64,000 bases of DNA from Halomonas qaidamensis (GCF_025917315.1 NZ_CP080627.1:186001-250000), one strand, 5' to 3'. Shown: positions 53,293 through 62,915, counted from the stretch's first letter. The notes: generated by a model from the sequence alone, not told the origin. Made by a program: numbers and translations.

Positions 53293-54200
53293 TCAATATG
53301 TTGAAACATAAAGTTTAAAGCGGCAGGTAAACTAGCTCGCCATACGCGCCATGTGTGGCCACCCGGGTAAAGATCAAGTCGCACGTCATCCGGCTGAATG
53401 CGTTCCATCGTTTGGCGTAATAGGCGGGCGTGGAACTCTGCATCGTAAACATCGCTGCGCCCTGCACTGATATAAAGAGGCACTGGCGATATATCGCGCT
53501 CTCCTGTGGTTCGCGGTGTGACCTGAAGACGGTAATTTTCTAAGTGAGCCGTGTAATTCAGCGCTTCCCAGCGTTCGTGGTCAAATTGTCCTTGTTCATC
53601 TAGAAACGCGGGATGGCGACGTGCCGATGAATTAGCCGGCGGCGCTGGTGCATAGCTGGCGGGGCTTAATGCGGCAACGGCTGCGAATAGTTCGGGCCGC
53701 TCTAGGGCAAAATTAAGCGCGCCGTAACCACCAGCAGATAACCCTGCAACGCCCCGTAAGTGGCGTTCACCACCGACATGATAAGTGCTTTCAATATGTG
53801 GCAGTAAGTCGTTGAAGAAAGCGCTGCGCGCTGCCTCGTTGTATCCATCCACCCACCAACTACGGCTTCCGGGCATGACAAACACGGTCGGTGGCAAGTG
53901 TCCTGCTGCGATTAATCGGTCTGCTGTTTGGGGTAAGTTGCCGCGTGTTACCCAGTCGCGTTCGTTTCCAAATGAGCCATGAAGCAAATACACGACTGGG
54001 TAAGGCGTAGTCGCATCCGTGTCATAGTCATCAGGTAAATACACGGTATAGGGATAGTTATGGTCTAACGTGGGCGAGAAAAAGTGCTGATGGGAAACAT
54101 CGCCTGCTAGGGCATGGCTGCTGAGTATAAGCCAGCTGAGTAAGCCCATAATAGGTGTTGTTAACGAGGAAAGGTATCTTACTAGTAATGTCCCGAACAC
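53265..54200 (-). CDS. Exported esterase of the esterase-D/putative carboxylesterase family
   Basis: A 311-residue alpha/beta hydrolase. The N-terminal hydrophobic segment (signal peptide, ending near SSHALAG) is followed by VVYLLHGSFGNERDWV (oxyanion region), the nucleophile elbow GLSAGG and, near the end, D and H in SAGRSDVYD and PGGHTWRVW. Such enzymes cleave acyl esters such as acetyl or feruloyl groups, or trehalose/mycolate-type esters. The substrate here is unknown. The GTG start has GGAGG at good distance. Confidence 0.85.
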   Translation of the reverse strand: MFGTLLVRYLSSLTTPIMGLLSWLILSSHALAGDVSHQHFFSPTLDHNYPYTVYLPDDYDTDATTPYPVVYLLHGSFGNERDWVTRGNLPQTADRLIAAGHLPPTVFVMPGSRSWWVDGYNEAARSAFFNDLLPHIESTYHVGGERHLRGVAGLSAGGYGALNFALERPELFAAVAALSPASYAPAPPANSSARRHPAFLDEQGQFDHERWEALNYTAHLENYRLQVTPRTTGERDISPVPLYISAGRSDVYDAEFHARLLRQTMERIQPDDVRLDLYPGGHTWRVWRASLPAALNFMFQHIDQPSANAAE

Positions 54201-54358
54201 AAAGCCTCCAGGAATTTTATAACGTTACAGCAGTCCGACAGCGCAGAGTGTGTCGCTGTTCAATTCATTAAAGATAGCAGCCAATAGGGTGGTGCTGAAT
54301 TTCTAGTGCTGAGAACCCTGGGTGATGGGCTGGTGTTGAGGAATTAGCGAGGAAGCTA

Positions 54359-55384
54359 ATGCAAAAAATCGAGGAGATTTATTGGCTGCGTGCTTACGGG
54401 TGTGTTGCGGTATTTCTATTTCATTGGTTGGATCACTTGAACCAGCGAGTCGATAATATAGTCACCGACTTGATGCGACTTCCCCTTGTGCTGGGCACGC
54501 CCATCTTTTTGTTTATTTCGGTATTTGTGTTTGCTGTTCGTTACGATAAGCAAGTCCCACCTGGTTTTCTTCTTCAGCGCGTTAAATATGTCATGTTGCC
54601 TTATTTGGTATACGGCTTTATTTATTCGACAGCGGAGTGGATACGATTAGCGGATAGCAATAACGCTGTTGGTTTTTTGAACAATGCCAAAGAGTATTTT
54701 ATTTATGCAGGATGGCATGGCTATTTTTTGATTATTGCCATGCAGTTTTACGCGGCGTATTGGTGCTATACCCGGTTTCGGTTATGGCGCTTTAATCCTG
54801 TGCCGTGGCTGTGGGGCGGGTGCTTAGTCAGCATGGGATATTGGGGGCTAGCGTATTGGCTGGATATTGAGCCGCCTGGGTATCTCCTATGGATCGCACC
54901 GCTGGGTTGGGTCTATCTATTTTTTCTGGCATTGGTGTTAGTCCGCTATTATCCGTTGGCTCCTCAAGCAGATCAGTGTGCGCGCCCTAAATGGATGAAA
55001 TCATTATCAAAGCCCTATTGGTTACTTGGATTTGTAGCGTTGATCGTGGCCCTCACGTTTAATGGAGGATTAGCCTTTTCTTCAAAAGAGGTGTGGGTAA
55101 TCCCTTTCTTTGTACTGTTTACCCTTTGGTTAATGGCTTTCTTAAAAGGTCGTAAAGCACCAGCTTGGGTGCGTTATATCAATGTATATTCGTTTGGTAT
55201 TTACTTGGCCCACCCGATGTTTTTTGCATTAACCGATGCCGTCGTGGGGCCTTTCACCTTACCGCTTATGGCCTATGCCGCACTGTTGATAGTAGTCGGT
55301 GTGCTTGGCTCTATTGTGTTGAACACTATTGCTAATACCACCACTACAGGCGCTATGTTATTTGGCAAACGTTTAAATGTTTAA
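54359..55384 (+). CDS. Acyltransferase 3 family membrane protein
   Basis: A 341-residue polytopic protein with about ten membrane segments. Its opening, IEEIYWLRAYGCVAVFLFHW, has the early Arg and His of the acyltransferase-3 family (as in OatA and Nod-factor acetylases). It probably O-acylates a surface polysaccharide or lipid-linked sugar from the periplasmic side. Gene context gives no substrate. GCGAGG precedes the ATG. Confidence 0.85.
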   Translation: MQKIEEIYWLRAYGCVAVFLFHWLDHLNQRVDNIVTDLMRLPLVLGTPIFLFISVFVFAVRYDKQVPPGFLLQRVKYVMLPYLVYGFIYSTAEWIRLADSNNAVGFLNNAKEYFIYAGWHGYFLIIAMQFYAAYWCYTRFRLWRFNPVPWLWGGCLVSMGYWGLAYWLDIEPPGYLLWIAPLGWVYLFFLALVLVRYYPLAPQADQCARPKWMKSLSKPYWLLGFVALIVALTFNGGLAFSSKEVWVIPFFVLFTLWLMAFLKGRKAPAWVRYINVYSFGIYLAHPMFFALTDAVVGPFTLPLMAYAALLIVVGVLGSIVLNTIANTTTTGAMLFGKRLNV

Positions 55385-55409
55385 TGCAACCGCTTATGCA
55401 TTAAGGTGG

Positions 55410-56033
55410 TTATGTGTCTGTTGGCGAAGTGGGTGGTAATCGGTAAGGATTAGCGGCCATTAACGATGAATCGTGATCGAGTCGTGAAGCCTCTAAGCTG
55501 AACGTTTGTAAACGTGTGGGGCAGGCGTAAAGGCGTTGCAGTAAATCGGCAAGCGCCGGTTCTTCTAATTCAGGGTCTAGTCCTCCTAGACGTTCCAACC
55601 AAGCACGCCTGATGGCTAGGTAAGGCGGAGTAGCGATACCTGCTCCTAAGAAGCGCTGTAGTAACCGCTCGGACATACTCGGTGATTGGTAATCAATCAA
55701 AACAGCATCCAGCAGGCAGGTATCCAGTTGCGGATAAAGTAAGCACCACAGATTGGCCTCTAGTGCTTGTTGGTGCATGGCAATTAGCAACCAGTCAGCT
55801 TGGCTGAGAGAGGCAGCTTGATTGATTCTGGCGCCTAATGACTGGGATGGCGAAATAAGGAAGTGAACGCGGTAGCGCTGTTCAATACAGGGTATGCGTG
55901 GATCATTGGTGGAACTTGTTACGATGATGGGTAGCAGGTGGTCTGCTAAGCCTGTTTGGCGAATAGCTCGCAAGTGACGCGGTAGAAGGGCACTTGTGAC
56001 TAACGCATCTAGAATAAAACAGACCGTGCTCAT
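55410..56033 (-). CDS. Glycosyltransferase-like hypothetical protein
   Basis: A 207-residue protein with weak resemblance to GT-A fold glycosyltransferases: a Rossmann-like start (MSTVCFILDALVTSALLPRH) and LGARINQAASLSQADWLLIA. The expected DxD metal site is not evident, so activity is doubtful. The ATG at 56033 has AGGA upstream; the ORF's earlier TTG at 56072 is less likely. It is convergent with the acyltransferase gene. Confidence 0.5.
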   Translation of the reverse strand: MSTVCFILDALVTSALLPRHLRAIRQTGLADHLLPIIVTSSTNDPRIPCIEQRYRVHFLISPSQSLGARINQAASLSQADWLLIAMHQQALEANLWCLLYPQLDTCLLDAVLIDYQSPSMSERLLQRFLGAGIATPPYLAIRRAWLERLGGLDPELEEPALADLLQRLYACPTRLQTFSLEASRLDHDSSLMAANPYRLPPTSPTDT

Positions 56034-56166
56034 GTCGATGGTTTCCTGCTTTACGCCGCTTTTTGTAACCAAATGGTTATTTTTGTAATTTATTGTAGGT
56101 GTTGGTTTGTTTTATTAGCAAGCCTAAGTTTTCTATACCCAGTTAGGAATTAATTAGTTGGTTGGC

Positions 56167-56211
56167 GCTCCATTTTGGTGCTTCTGGTTTTTTATTGGGC
56201 TTTATTGGTGC
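56167..56211 (+). promoter_or_regulatory. Two candidate NtrC enhancer sites upstream of glnA
   Basis: GCTCCATTTTGGTGC (56167-56181) and GGCTTTATTGGTGC (56198-56211) match the NtrC consensus GCAC-N7-GGTGC in their right half and partly in the left. They lie about 170-215 bases before the predicted sigma-54 start, on nearly the same DNA face (30 bases apart). Assigned by pattern, not tested. Confidence 0.5.
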
Positions 56212-56353
56212 GTTTTTACAAGCTATGGCGTTATTTTGAGCTGGTGAGGATACAAAGAAAGAAGGTATGCTACATTAAGAAGCATTAAATTTAATATTTT
56301 AGTACTTATTAAACAATGATTTGCCATTTTTTTATGCCATATTGGTGCAAGGT

Positions 56354-56369
56354 TGGCATGCTCTGTGCT
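56354..56369 (+). promoter_or_regulatory. Sigma-54-type promoter of glnA
   Basis: TGGCATGCTCTGTGCT keeps the GG at -24 and GC at -12 with the required ten-base spacing (consensus TGGCAC-N5-TTGCA). The predicted start is near 56380, about 125 bases before glnA. With the upstream NtrC-like sites this is the expected nitrogen-starvation promoter. Confidence 0.6.
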
Positions 56370-56505
56370 TTATATTTGTTAGCGGCTAGCGGGTCGTAGG
56401 CAGATGCCTCGCGGCGTGCTACAACGATAGCCGGATTGTTGAATAACTCTTTTATCGGTAGCTTACTGTCACAAGCTTTAAGCCACGTTCATACCGGAGG
56501 ACACT

Positions 56506-57912
56506 ATGTCAGCCAAGACTCTCGCGCTAATCGAAGAACATGATGTTAAATGGGTAGACCTGCGTTTCACCGACACGCGCGGTAAAGAGCAGCACGTCAC
56601 CGTTCCGGCACGGGACGTGAACGAAGAGTTTTTTGAAAACGGCCAAATGTTTGACGGTTCTTCTATTGAAGGCTGGAAAGGCATTAACGAATCCGACATG
56701 ATTCTTCGTCCAGAAGATGGTACTGCTTTCCTTGACCCCTTCACTGAAGACGCTACCCTAATTTTGCGTTGCGATATTATCGAGCCTGCCACTATGCAGG
56801 GCTATGATCGCGACCCGCGTTCTATTGCCAAGCGCGCAGAAGCCTACCTGCAGTCCACCGGTCTGGGCGATACCGCCTTCTTTGGCCCAGAGCCTGAGTT
56901 CTTCATTTTTGACGAAGTACATTGGAAGTCTGACATTCAGGGTTCTATGTACAAAATTACGTCCGACGAAGGTGCCTGGGCGACCAGTAACCAAGTGGAA
57001 GGCGGCAACTTGGGTCACCGTCCGCGGGTTAAAGGCGGCTACTTCCCGGTTCCCCCGGTCGACAGTTTCCACGATATTCGTGGTGCGATGTGTAACACCC
57101 TGGAAGCGATTGGCCAGACCGTAGAAGTTCATCACCACGAAGTTGCTAACGCAGGTCAGAACGAAATCGGCGTTAAATTCAACACGTTGGTGAAGAAGGC
57201 TGACGAAGTTCAGGAAATGAAGTACGTGATCCACAACGTGGCCCACGCTTACGGTAAGACCGCTACGTTTATGCCGAAGCCACTCGTTGGCGATAACGGC
57301 TCTGGTATGCACGTACACCAGTCGTTCTGGAAAGATGGCCAAAACCAGTTCGCGGGTGACGAATACGCGGGTCTTTCTGAAATGGCGCTTTACTACATTG
57401 GTGGTGTTATCAAGCACGCCCGTGCACTAAACGCTTTCACCAACGCATCGACTAACTCGTACAAGCGTTTGGTACCAGGTTTCGAAGCACCGGTTATGCT
57501 GGCCTACAGTGCTCGTAACCGTTCCGCCTCTATTCGTATTCCTTACACTGCTAGCCCGAAAGGTAAGCGTGTAGAGACTCGTTTCCCTGATCCGACGGCT
57601 AACCCTTACCTGGCGTTCTCTGCCTTGTTGATGGCAGGTATCGACGGTATTAAAAACAAGATTCATCCTGGCGATGCCATGGATAAAAACTTGTATGACC
57701 TGCCGCCGGAAGAAGGCAAGTCTGTACCAACCGTTGCCAACAGCCTGGACCAAGCGTTGGAAGCACTCGATGCAGACCGCGCGTTCTTGACCGAAGGTGG
57801 CGTGTTCACCGACGAGATGATTGATGCTTACATTGAACTCAAAATGGAAGAAGTGGAGCGCATTCGCATGACCACTCACCCCATCGAGTTTGATATGTAC
57901 TACAGCTGCTAA
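56506..57912 (+). CDS. glnA: Glutamine synthetase type I
   Basis: The 468-residue enzyme that makes glutamine from glutamate, ammonia and ATP, forming a dodecamer. Metal and substrate motifs are present, including the [11 protein letters not shown] metal loop, [14 protein letters not shown] and the glutamate-binding [10 protein letters not shown]. Tyr397 lies in LYDLPPEE, the adenylylation site, so activity should be tuned by GlnE. GGAGG precedes the ATG. A terminator follows, so it is transcribed apart from glnLG, though the three genes form one locus. Confidence 0.99.
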   Translation: MSAKTLALIEEHDVKWVDLRFTDTRGKEQHVTVPARDVNEEFFENGQMFDGSSIEGWKGINESDMILRPEDGTAFLDPFTEDATLILRCDIIEPATMQGYDRDPRSIAKRAEAYLQSTGLGDTAFFGPEPEFFIFDEVHWKSDIQGSMYKITSDEGAWATSNQVEGGNLGHRPRVKGGYFPVPPVDSFHDIRGAMCNTLEAIGQTVEVHHHEVANAGQNEIGVKFNTLVKKADEVQEMKYVIHNVAHAYGKTATFMPKPLVGDNGSGMHVHQSFWKDGQNQFAGDEYAGLSEMALYYIGGVIKHARALNAFTNASTNSYKRLVPGFEAPVMLAYSARNRSASIRIPYTASPKGKRVETRFPDPTANPYLAFSALLMAGIDGIKNKIHPGDAMDKNLYDLPPEEGKSVPTVANSLDQALEALDADRAFLTEGGVFTDEMIDAYIELKMEEVERIRMTTHPIEFDMYYSC

Positions 57913-57952
57913 TAACGGCTGCTAACATCACCTTTGCGGTGTGATTAGCCTG

Positions 57953-57979
57953 AAAACCCCGCCTCGGCGGGGTTTTTTT
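57953..57979 (+). terminator. Terminator of glnA
   Basis: AAAACCCCGC pairs with GCGGGGTTTT around CTCG and runs into seven T. Confidence 0.95.
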
Positions 57980-58027
57980 ATGGTAGCAAACTGAGAAGGT
58001 GTGCCAGTAATGACGAGGAGTTTACGT

Positions 58028-58543
58028 TTGCAACATAAAATGTGCTTATCCACAGGGGCTACGCTACTGCTGTGCTTGTGGGTAAGCGCTGCGCAGTCAC
58101 AAACGGTGTACCGCGTGGTGGATGAACAAGGCAAAGTGACCTTTACCGATAACCCGGAACGCGGTGGCGAAGTGCTAACGCTGGCGCCTTTGCCTGGTGT
58201 TTCCACGTCCCTGCCTCCCGTTGCGACTTCATCCCGTCGACAGGGATATCCTGGTCAGCCGTTTATGCCCTATGACCGTTTTGCGATTGAGCTACCCCAG
58301 GCAGAGGCGTCGCTTCAGAACGACCATACCGCGGTAGTTGTGGATGTTGTTCCACCGCTTCGCGAAGATCATCGAATTCAACTGCTGGTGAACGGTGAGA
58401 TAAGTCAGTCGGCACTGCACAGTGATGCTTTCTGGCTTGCTGGTTTAGCCGCTGGCCAACATCAGCTACAGGCAGAGTTGCTAGACAGTGATGGGCGCGT
58501 TCAGCACCGCACTGATCCGGTGAGTATTTTTATTGTTGATTAA
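58028..58543 (+). CDS. Exported DUF4124-domain protein
   Basis: A 171-residue protein with a signal peptide (hydrophobic stretch to about residue 27, cleavage near AQSQ) and an N-terminal DUF4124 domain (TVYRVVDEQGKVTFTDNPERG), a small beta domain common in proteobacterial envelope proteins near glnLG. The C-terminal half looks like a beta-sandwich. The TTG start at 58028 is chosen for GAGGAG seven bases upstream; ATG at 58040 or 58010 and GTG at 58001 are alternatives. Confidence 0.75.
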   Translation: MQHKMCLSTGATLLLCLWVSAAQSQTVYRVVDEQGKVTFTDNPERGGEVLTLAPLPGVSTSLPPVATSSRRQGYPGQPFMPYDRFAIELPQAEASLQNDHTAVVVDVVPPLREDHRIQLLVNGEISQSALHSDAFWLAGLAAGQHQLQAELLDSDGRVQHRTDPVSIFIVD

Positions 58544-58549
58544 CTATGC

Positions 58550-58564
58550 GCACTATAATGGTGC
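58550..58564 (+). promoter_or_regulatory. NtrC-type site overlapping the -10 box of glnL
   Basis: GCACTATAATGGTGC matches the NtrC consensus in both half-sites (GCAC-N7-GGTGC, two bases beyond perfect symmetry) and contains TATAAT at 58554-58559. In E. coli a similar NtrC site overlies the glnL promoter and lets NtrC repress glnLG. The same autoregulation is suggested here. Confidence 0.75.
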
Positions 58565-58735
58565 GTTGAGTGGTGCGATTATCGTAGGGTTTGCGCTATA
58601 ACGGCTCGCTACGCCACTGCCCCTTGCTCATTAGCCGTGCAAATGGCCATTTGTGCTTAATTGGCGCGCTTTTTGCAGTTTCTCTTTCATACGCTCGATA
58701 ACACTATTTTTTACAGCGACGCTTCAGGATACGCC

Positions 58736-59794
58736 ATGTACCAGCGCTTACTTGAACATCTCACCACCGCAGTCTTGCTGCTAGACGGTGAACTCCGCGT
58801 TCGCTGGATGAACCCAGCTGCAGAAGCGTTGTTAGCGGTGAGTTTTAGCCGTGTCCAGGGCATTAGTTTAGATACGCTGCTAGGGGGCGATGAGAGTATT
58901 GACGATGTCCTCGCCAAGGCGCGGGATGCCTTTCATCCCTATACCCAGCGAGAAGCACGCATTACGCCGCTGAACAGCGAGCCTTTAACGGTGGACTACA
59001 CGGTGACCCCGCTTTCAGCCGATGAGCTGCTGTTAGAGGTAGAACCACGGGACCGGCTGATGCAGATCTCCCGCGAAGAAGCGCTGACCACTCGGCAAGA
59101 GACTATCAAAGTGCTGGCTCGAGGTTTGGCCCATGAAGTTAAAAATCCGCTAGGCGGGATTCGCGGTGCTGCTCAGTTGTTAGAACGTGACCTGGACGAC
59201 CCGGCGCTGCGCGAATTTACCCATATTATTGTTGAAGAGGTCGACCGCCTGAGAGATTTGGTCGATTCCATGTTGGGTCCCAATCGCATCGTCAAACATG
59301 AGCCGGTCAATATTCATAAGGTGTTAGAGCGAGTGCGGGCACTGCTGATTGCCGAGCATCCGCATGTTGAGATTCGACGTGATTATGACCCGAGTTTGCC
59401 GGACCTTTCCGGCGATGAATCTCAAATGATCCAAGCCTTATTAAATGTGGCACGCAATGCCGTGCAGGCCATGAGCGATGCAGGCACCCCCTCGCCGGAA
59501 CTTACGCTTCGCACCCGCGCGCGCCGCCAATTTACGTTGGGTGCCGAACGTCATCGTTTAGTCAGTGAAGTAGGGGTGATTGATAACGGCCCTGGCATAC
59601 CTGAAACGTTACGTGAAACGCTTTTCTATCCCATGGTTTCTGGGCGCGCTGAAGGTAGCGGCCTTGGGCTATCGATTGCTCAGTCGATTTTGCACCAACA
59701 TCAAGGATTGATCGAATGCGACTCACGCCCTGGACATACCGAATTTCGTTTACTGATTCCATTGGTTATTAATTGCACCGGAGAAGCGTCATGA
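58736..59794 (+). CDS. glnL: Nitrogen regulation sensor kinase NtrB (GlnL)
   Basis: A 352-residue cytosolic histidine kinase/phosphatase without membrane segments. It has an N-terminal PAS domain (residues 1-110), phospho-accepting His133 in LAHEVKNPLGG, and an ATPase domain with N- and G-boxes (NVARNAVQAM, DNGPGIP, GSGLGLSIA). It phosphorylates NtrC when PII is uridylylated. The ATG at 58736 gives the family length (E. coli has 349); the ORF extends 25 codons further upstream. It overlaps glnG by ATGA. Confidence 0.97.
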   Translation: MYQRLLEHLTTAVLLLDGELRVRWMNPAAEALLAVSFSRVQGISLDTLLGGDESIDDVLAKARDAFHPYTQREARITPLNSEPLTVDYTVTPLSADELLLEVEPRDRLMQISREEALTTRQETIKVLARGLAHEVKNPLGGIRGAAQLLERDLDDPALREFTHIIVEEVDRLRDLVDSMLGPNRIVKHEPVNIHKVLERVRALLIAEHPHVEIRRDYDPSLPDLSGDESQMIQALLNVARNAVQAMSDAGTPSPELTLRTRARRQFTLGAERHRLVSEVGVIDNGPGIPETLRETLFYPMVSGRAEGSGLGLSIAQSILHQHQGLIECDSRPGHTEFRLLIPLVINCTGEAS

Positions 59795-61221
59795 CTGAGG
59801 CGACACAAACCGATGTTGCACGAGTGGTTATTGTCGATGATGACCGCGCCATCCGTTGGGTATTAGAGCGGGCTTTAGCGCAGCCAGACCTGGACGTTGA
59901 ATGTATTGAACGTGCCGATACCGCGCTGGAGCGGTTGTTAGAAAATCCCCCCGATGTGCTTGTCACGGACATTCGCATGCCTGGCATTGATGGGCTTGAT
60001 TTGATGTCTCGGGTACGTGATGCCCATCCAGATCTGCCTGTTATTGTGATGACTGCGCATTCAGATCTCGACAGCGCCGTGGCGTCTTATCAAGGGGGAG
60101 CATTTGAATACTTGCCTAAACCCTTTGATGTGGACGAAGCGCTGGCCCTGGTACGCCGTGCGGTAGCTCATGCCAGAGAGCGTCAGCGCCCAGTCAGCGT
60201 GCCGGAAGGGTTGAGTGCTGAGATCATTGGTGAAGCGCCGGCCATGCAGGAAGTGTTTCGCGCGATCGGAAGGCTTTCTCACTCCCACATCACGGTATTA
60301 ATTAACGGCGAGTCTGGCACCGGTAAAGAGCGAGTGGCGCAGGCGTTGCACCAGCATAGCCCCCGGGCAGGTAAGCCGTTTATCGCGCTAAATATGGCAG
60401 CGATCCCCCGTGATCTGATTGAGTCCGAACTGTTTGGCCATGAGAAGGGGGCGTTTACCGGGGCGGCGCAGCAGCGCCAAGGTCGCTTTGAACAGGCTAA
60501 CGGTGGGACGCTGTTTCTGGATGAAATTGGTGACATGCCCGCTGAGACCCAAACGCGTTTGCTGCGCGTGTTAGCCGACGGTGAATTTTATCGCGTGGGC
60601 GGACACACCCCCGTTAAGGTCGATGTGCGTATTATTGCCGCGACTCACCAGAACCTGGAGTCGTTAGTTGACGACGGCCGGTTTCGGGAAGACTTGTTCC
60701 ACCGTTTAAACGTGATTCGTGTGCATTTGCCACGCCTTGCCGAGCGCCGCGAAGATATCCCACGCTTAACACGTCATTTTTTGGCAGAAGCAGCCAAAGA
60801 GTTATCGACAGACATTAAGGTGCTCACCCCCGATGCTGAAACGCACCTTACCCGCCTTCCTTGGCCTGGCAATGTACGCCAGTTAGAAAATATTTGCCGC
60901 TGGTTGACGGTAATGGCGTCTGGTCGTGAGATTCTGGTGGAGGACCTGCCTCCCGAGTTGCGCTCTGTCACTGCCTCTGACAGCAGCGCGCATGGCGATT
61001 GGCGTTCCGCGTTTAGGGATTGGGCGGATCATGCGCTTGCGGAAGGTCACACCCACTTATTGGAAGAAGCCGTGCCGGATTTTGAACGTATTCTAATTGA
61101 AACGGCGCTGAAGCATACCGGTGGCCGCAAAGGGGAAGCCGCTGAATTGCTTGGTTGGGGGCGTAATACCCTTACCCGTAAGCTAAAAACGCTACTGCCT
61201 GCGCTGGCAGATGATGCCTAA
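59791..61221 (+). CDS. glnG: Nitrogen regulation response regulator NtrC (GlnG)
   Basis: A 476-residue sigma-54 activator. The receiver domain has its phospho-accepting Asp at about residue 60 (VLVTDIRMPG). The AAA+ domain has GESGTGKE (173-180), the sigma-54 contact loop GAFTGA (220-225) and LFLDEIGDMP. A FIS-type DNA-binding helix-turn-helix ends the protein. It should activate glnA through the sites upstream of that gene and repress its own promoter. The ATG overlaps the glnL stop. Confidence 0.97.
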   Translation: MTEATQTDVARVVIVDDDRAIRWVLERALAQPDLDVECIERADTALERLLENPPDVLVTDIRMPGIDGLDLMSRVRDAHPDLPVIVMTAHSDLDSAVASYQGGAFEYLPKPFDVDEALALVRRAVAHARERQRPVSVPEGLSAEIIGEAPAMQEVFRAIGRLSHSHITVLINGESGTGKERVAQALHQHSPRAGKPFIALNMAAIPRDLIESELFGHEKGAFTGAAQQRQGRFEQANGGTLFLDEIGDMPAETQTRLLRVLADGEFYRVGGHTPVKVDVRIIAATHQNLESLVDDGRFREDLFHRLNVIRVHLPRLAERREDIPRLTRHFLAEAAKELSTDIKVLTPDAETHLTRLPWPGNVRQLENICRWLTVMASGREILVEDLPPELRSVTASDSSAHGDWRSAFRDWADHALAEGHTHLLEEAVPDFERILIETALKHTGGRKGEAAELLGWGRNTLTRKLKTLLPALADDA

Positions 61222-61270
61222 CCGACCATTTTTCTAGCAAACACCCTGTTAGCAACCAATCTGCCAGCGG

Positions 61271-62116
61271 TTACTCCGCCGTTGGCAGTACAAAAACCGC
61301 ATCTGCTAATTCAGGGTTGGGTGGCTCACAGGCCTCTGTTGACCAGGGCAGTAAGCTAAACGTGTGGTCTACCCCTAACCCAGTGAGCTGGTGTGGCACA
61401 CCATCGTGGTAAATGACATGGCCTAGACCCATTAAGCCAACGGCAAGTGCGCCTTCTGTGGCGGCATTCGCTAGCCCCTCGGCCATGGCGACATCCCAGC
61501 TAAGCTGAGCCTGTACAAATCGATTTAGCATGGCGGGGTCGTCGCCCATGGCATGCTGATCAAATACCTCCTTTAAACGCTTTTCATAGCGATCGCTGGG
61601 GGGCAACGGTGCAGGAATATGGTGGCGCTGTTCGGCAGGCACATTAGTGAACCCCTCACTAGACAAGCGCTGGCGGAGCTCAGGGGTAATGTTTAGCGCA
61701 ATCAGAGGGATGTTGTGAAGGCGGGCAAAATGAAATATAGGGAGATAAAGATTGGCATCAAACCCCCAGGTTTCTTCCCAGTGGGACTGTGCTAGCAGTT
61801 CTTCTTCGGTCAATAAACCGGCCACCCAATCATCAAGAACATCTTGCACTCCTCTGGGCAACATTTCTAACCCAATGACCATATCATCACGCAATGCATG
61901 AAGCCCCGCCAGGGTGTGCAGCTGCCAACGGTGGTGGTCAGCTGCGTCATGCTGCTCGCCTAGAAGCACCACCTGATGCTGTGATGCCTGGGTTAAAATA
62001 GCACTGTTGGCAACGCTGTTTTGCGATTGCCACCATTGGCCAGGCGATGGGCAGCTGGCGTGTGCAGACAAAGGCAACCAGCTAAAAGCGACGGCAGCAA
62101 TGACACGATGGCGCAT
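61271..62116 (-). CDS. ChaN-family protein (haem-iron uptake related)
   Basis: A 281-residue exported protein. The N-terminal signal peptide ends near AHA-SC but no clear lipobox is seen. The body matches the ChaN/Tiki-type family: VVLLGEQHDAADHHRWQL, VIGLEMLPRGVQ, WGFDANLYLPIFHFARLH and a C-terminal VGLMGLGHVIYH. The conserved GEQHD and C-terminal His residues bind haem or metal in characterised relatives. No uptake genes are adjacent. Confidence 0.85.
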   Translation of the reverse strand: MRHRVIAAVAFSWLPLSAHASCPSPGQWWQSQNSVANSAILTQASQHQVVLLGEQHDAADHHRWQLHTLAGLHALRDDMVIGLEMLPRGVQDVLDDWVAGLLTEEELLAQSHWEETWGFDANLYLPIFHFARLHNIPLIALNITPELRQRLSSEGFTNVPAEQRHHIPAPLPPSDRYEKRLKEVFDQHAMGDDPAMLNRFVQAQLSWDVAMAEGLANAATEGALAVGLMGLGHVIYHDGVPHQLTGLGVDHTFSLLPWSTEACEPPNPELADAVFVLPTAE

Positions 62117-62128
62117 GGGCGATTTATC

Positions 62129-62305
62129 CTAGCGTTCTTCTGCTTTTAGGCGATTAATCTCAGCTAAAATTGCTTCTGCTTCTTCCGTTAGTGTGGCGTT
62201 GGCTCGCATGTCACCATTGCGTGAAGCTTCCATGGCTGCTTGTAGCTTGCGTTCGTAATCTTGCTGTAGCTTTTTCTTGGGGTCGCGCTTAAATAAACCA
62301 AACAT
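62129..62305 (-). CDS. DUF6435 family small protein
   Basis: A 58-residue charged, helical protein (MFGLFKRDPKKKLQQDYERK...) with no signal peptide. It matches the short DUF6435 family of unknown function common in gammaproteobacteria. The ATG at 62305 has AAGGAG seven bases upstream; the ORF start at 62311 is less likely. It is 12 bases from the ChaN-like gene and is probably its operon partner. Confidence 0.8.
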   Translation of the reverse strand: MFGLFKRDPKKKLQQDYERKLQAAMEASRNGDMRANATLTEEAEAILAEINRLKAEER

Positions 62306-62381
62306 GAGCACTCTCCTTATGTGTGTACATCATTTGTATAGTTTTATTTGGCTCATGTCGACTATTTGTTGTAACGCGTTG

Positions 62382-62915
62382 TTAGTGAGAGGGCAGAGGT
62401 GAAGCACACTGGGCTAGGAAATGCTCGAAATCGGTAAGTATCGTTTCCAGGCTGTTATGAAGGCGATGGTCATCATCAAGCAGGCGTAACGACAGGCGTT
62501 GACTTTGGGCATGTTCAATAACAGGGCCAGGTGGCACGACGTCATCTCTCCATCCATGAATAATATGTGTGTGGGCTGCCTGCAATGTGAGTGAGGTTTG
62601 TGGGTAGTTTGGCAGGCCAAGTGCCGGGGCTAGTAAAAAGCAGCCCAGCACGGGTTCGTGAGCACTTACTGCTGCACTTAACCATCCGCCAAGACTGGAG
62701 CCTGCCATCACGCAGTTAGCTAACGAATCGTTTCGATCGGCGATCACATTGAGCAAATATTGTAAGCGCTCCTGAGGCGCTGCTATGCCGCGGTAGTCTA
62801 TGACCACGGCTTCACAGTCATGGCGCTGTTCAGCGACTCTTTTTAAAGCTTGTACTTTCAGGGCGTTAGGCCCGCTTTCCAAACCATGTGATAGATAGAC
62901 GGTCATCATTGTCAT
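62382..62915 (-). CDS. YqiA/YcfP-type alpha/beta hydrolase
   Basis: A protein of about 177 residues. It has YLSHGLESGPNALK at the start, the nucleophile motif GSSLGG, and D/H in HGWRDDVVP and DDHRLHN. These are the features of the YqiA/YcfP esterase-like family. Several in-frame starts occur (62924 TTG, 62915, 62909 and 62906 ATG) and none has a strong ribosome site; I use 62915. It follows the entericidin-like gene by 12 bases. Confidence 0.8.
   Translation of the reverse strand: MTMMTVYLSHGLESGPNALKVQALKRVAEQRHDCEAVVIDYRGIAAPQERLQYLLNVIADRNDSLANCVMAGSSLGGWLSAAVSAHEPVLGCFLLAPALGLPNYPQTSLTLQAAHTHIIHGWRDDVVPPGPVIEHAQSQRLSLRLLDDDHRLHNSLETILTDFEHFLAQCASPLPSH

Larger units (their letters stand above)
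56034..56505. other. glnA upstream control region
   Basis: A 470-base AT-rich region between a divergent gene and glnA. It contains the two enhancer-like sites, a third half-site TGCCATATTGGTGCA (56335-56349) and the sigma-54-like promoter. No gene seen. Confidence 0.7.

Noticed and set aside
55410..56033. Calling the 207-residue protein a glycosyltransferase outright
   Set aside because: No clear DxD motif; kept as glycosyltransferase-like only.
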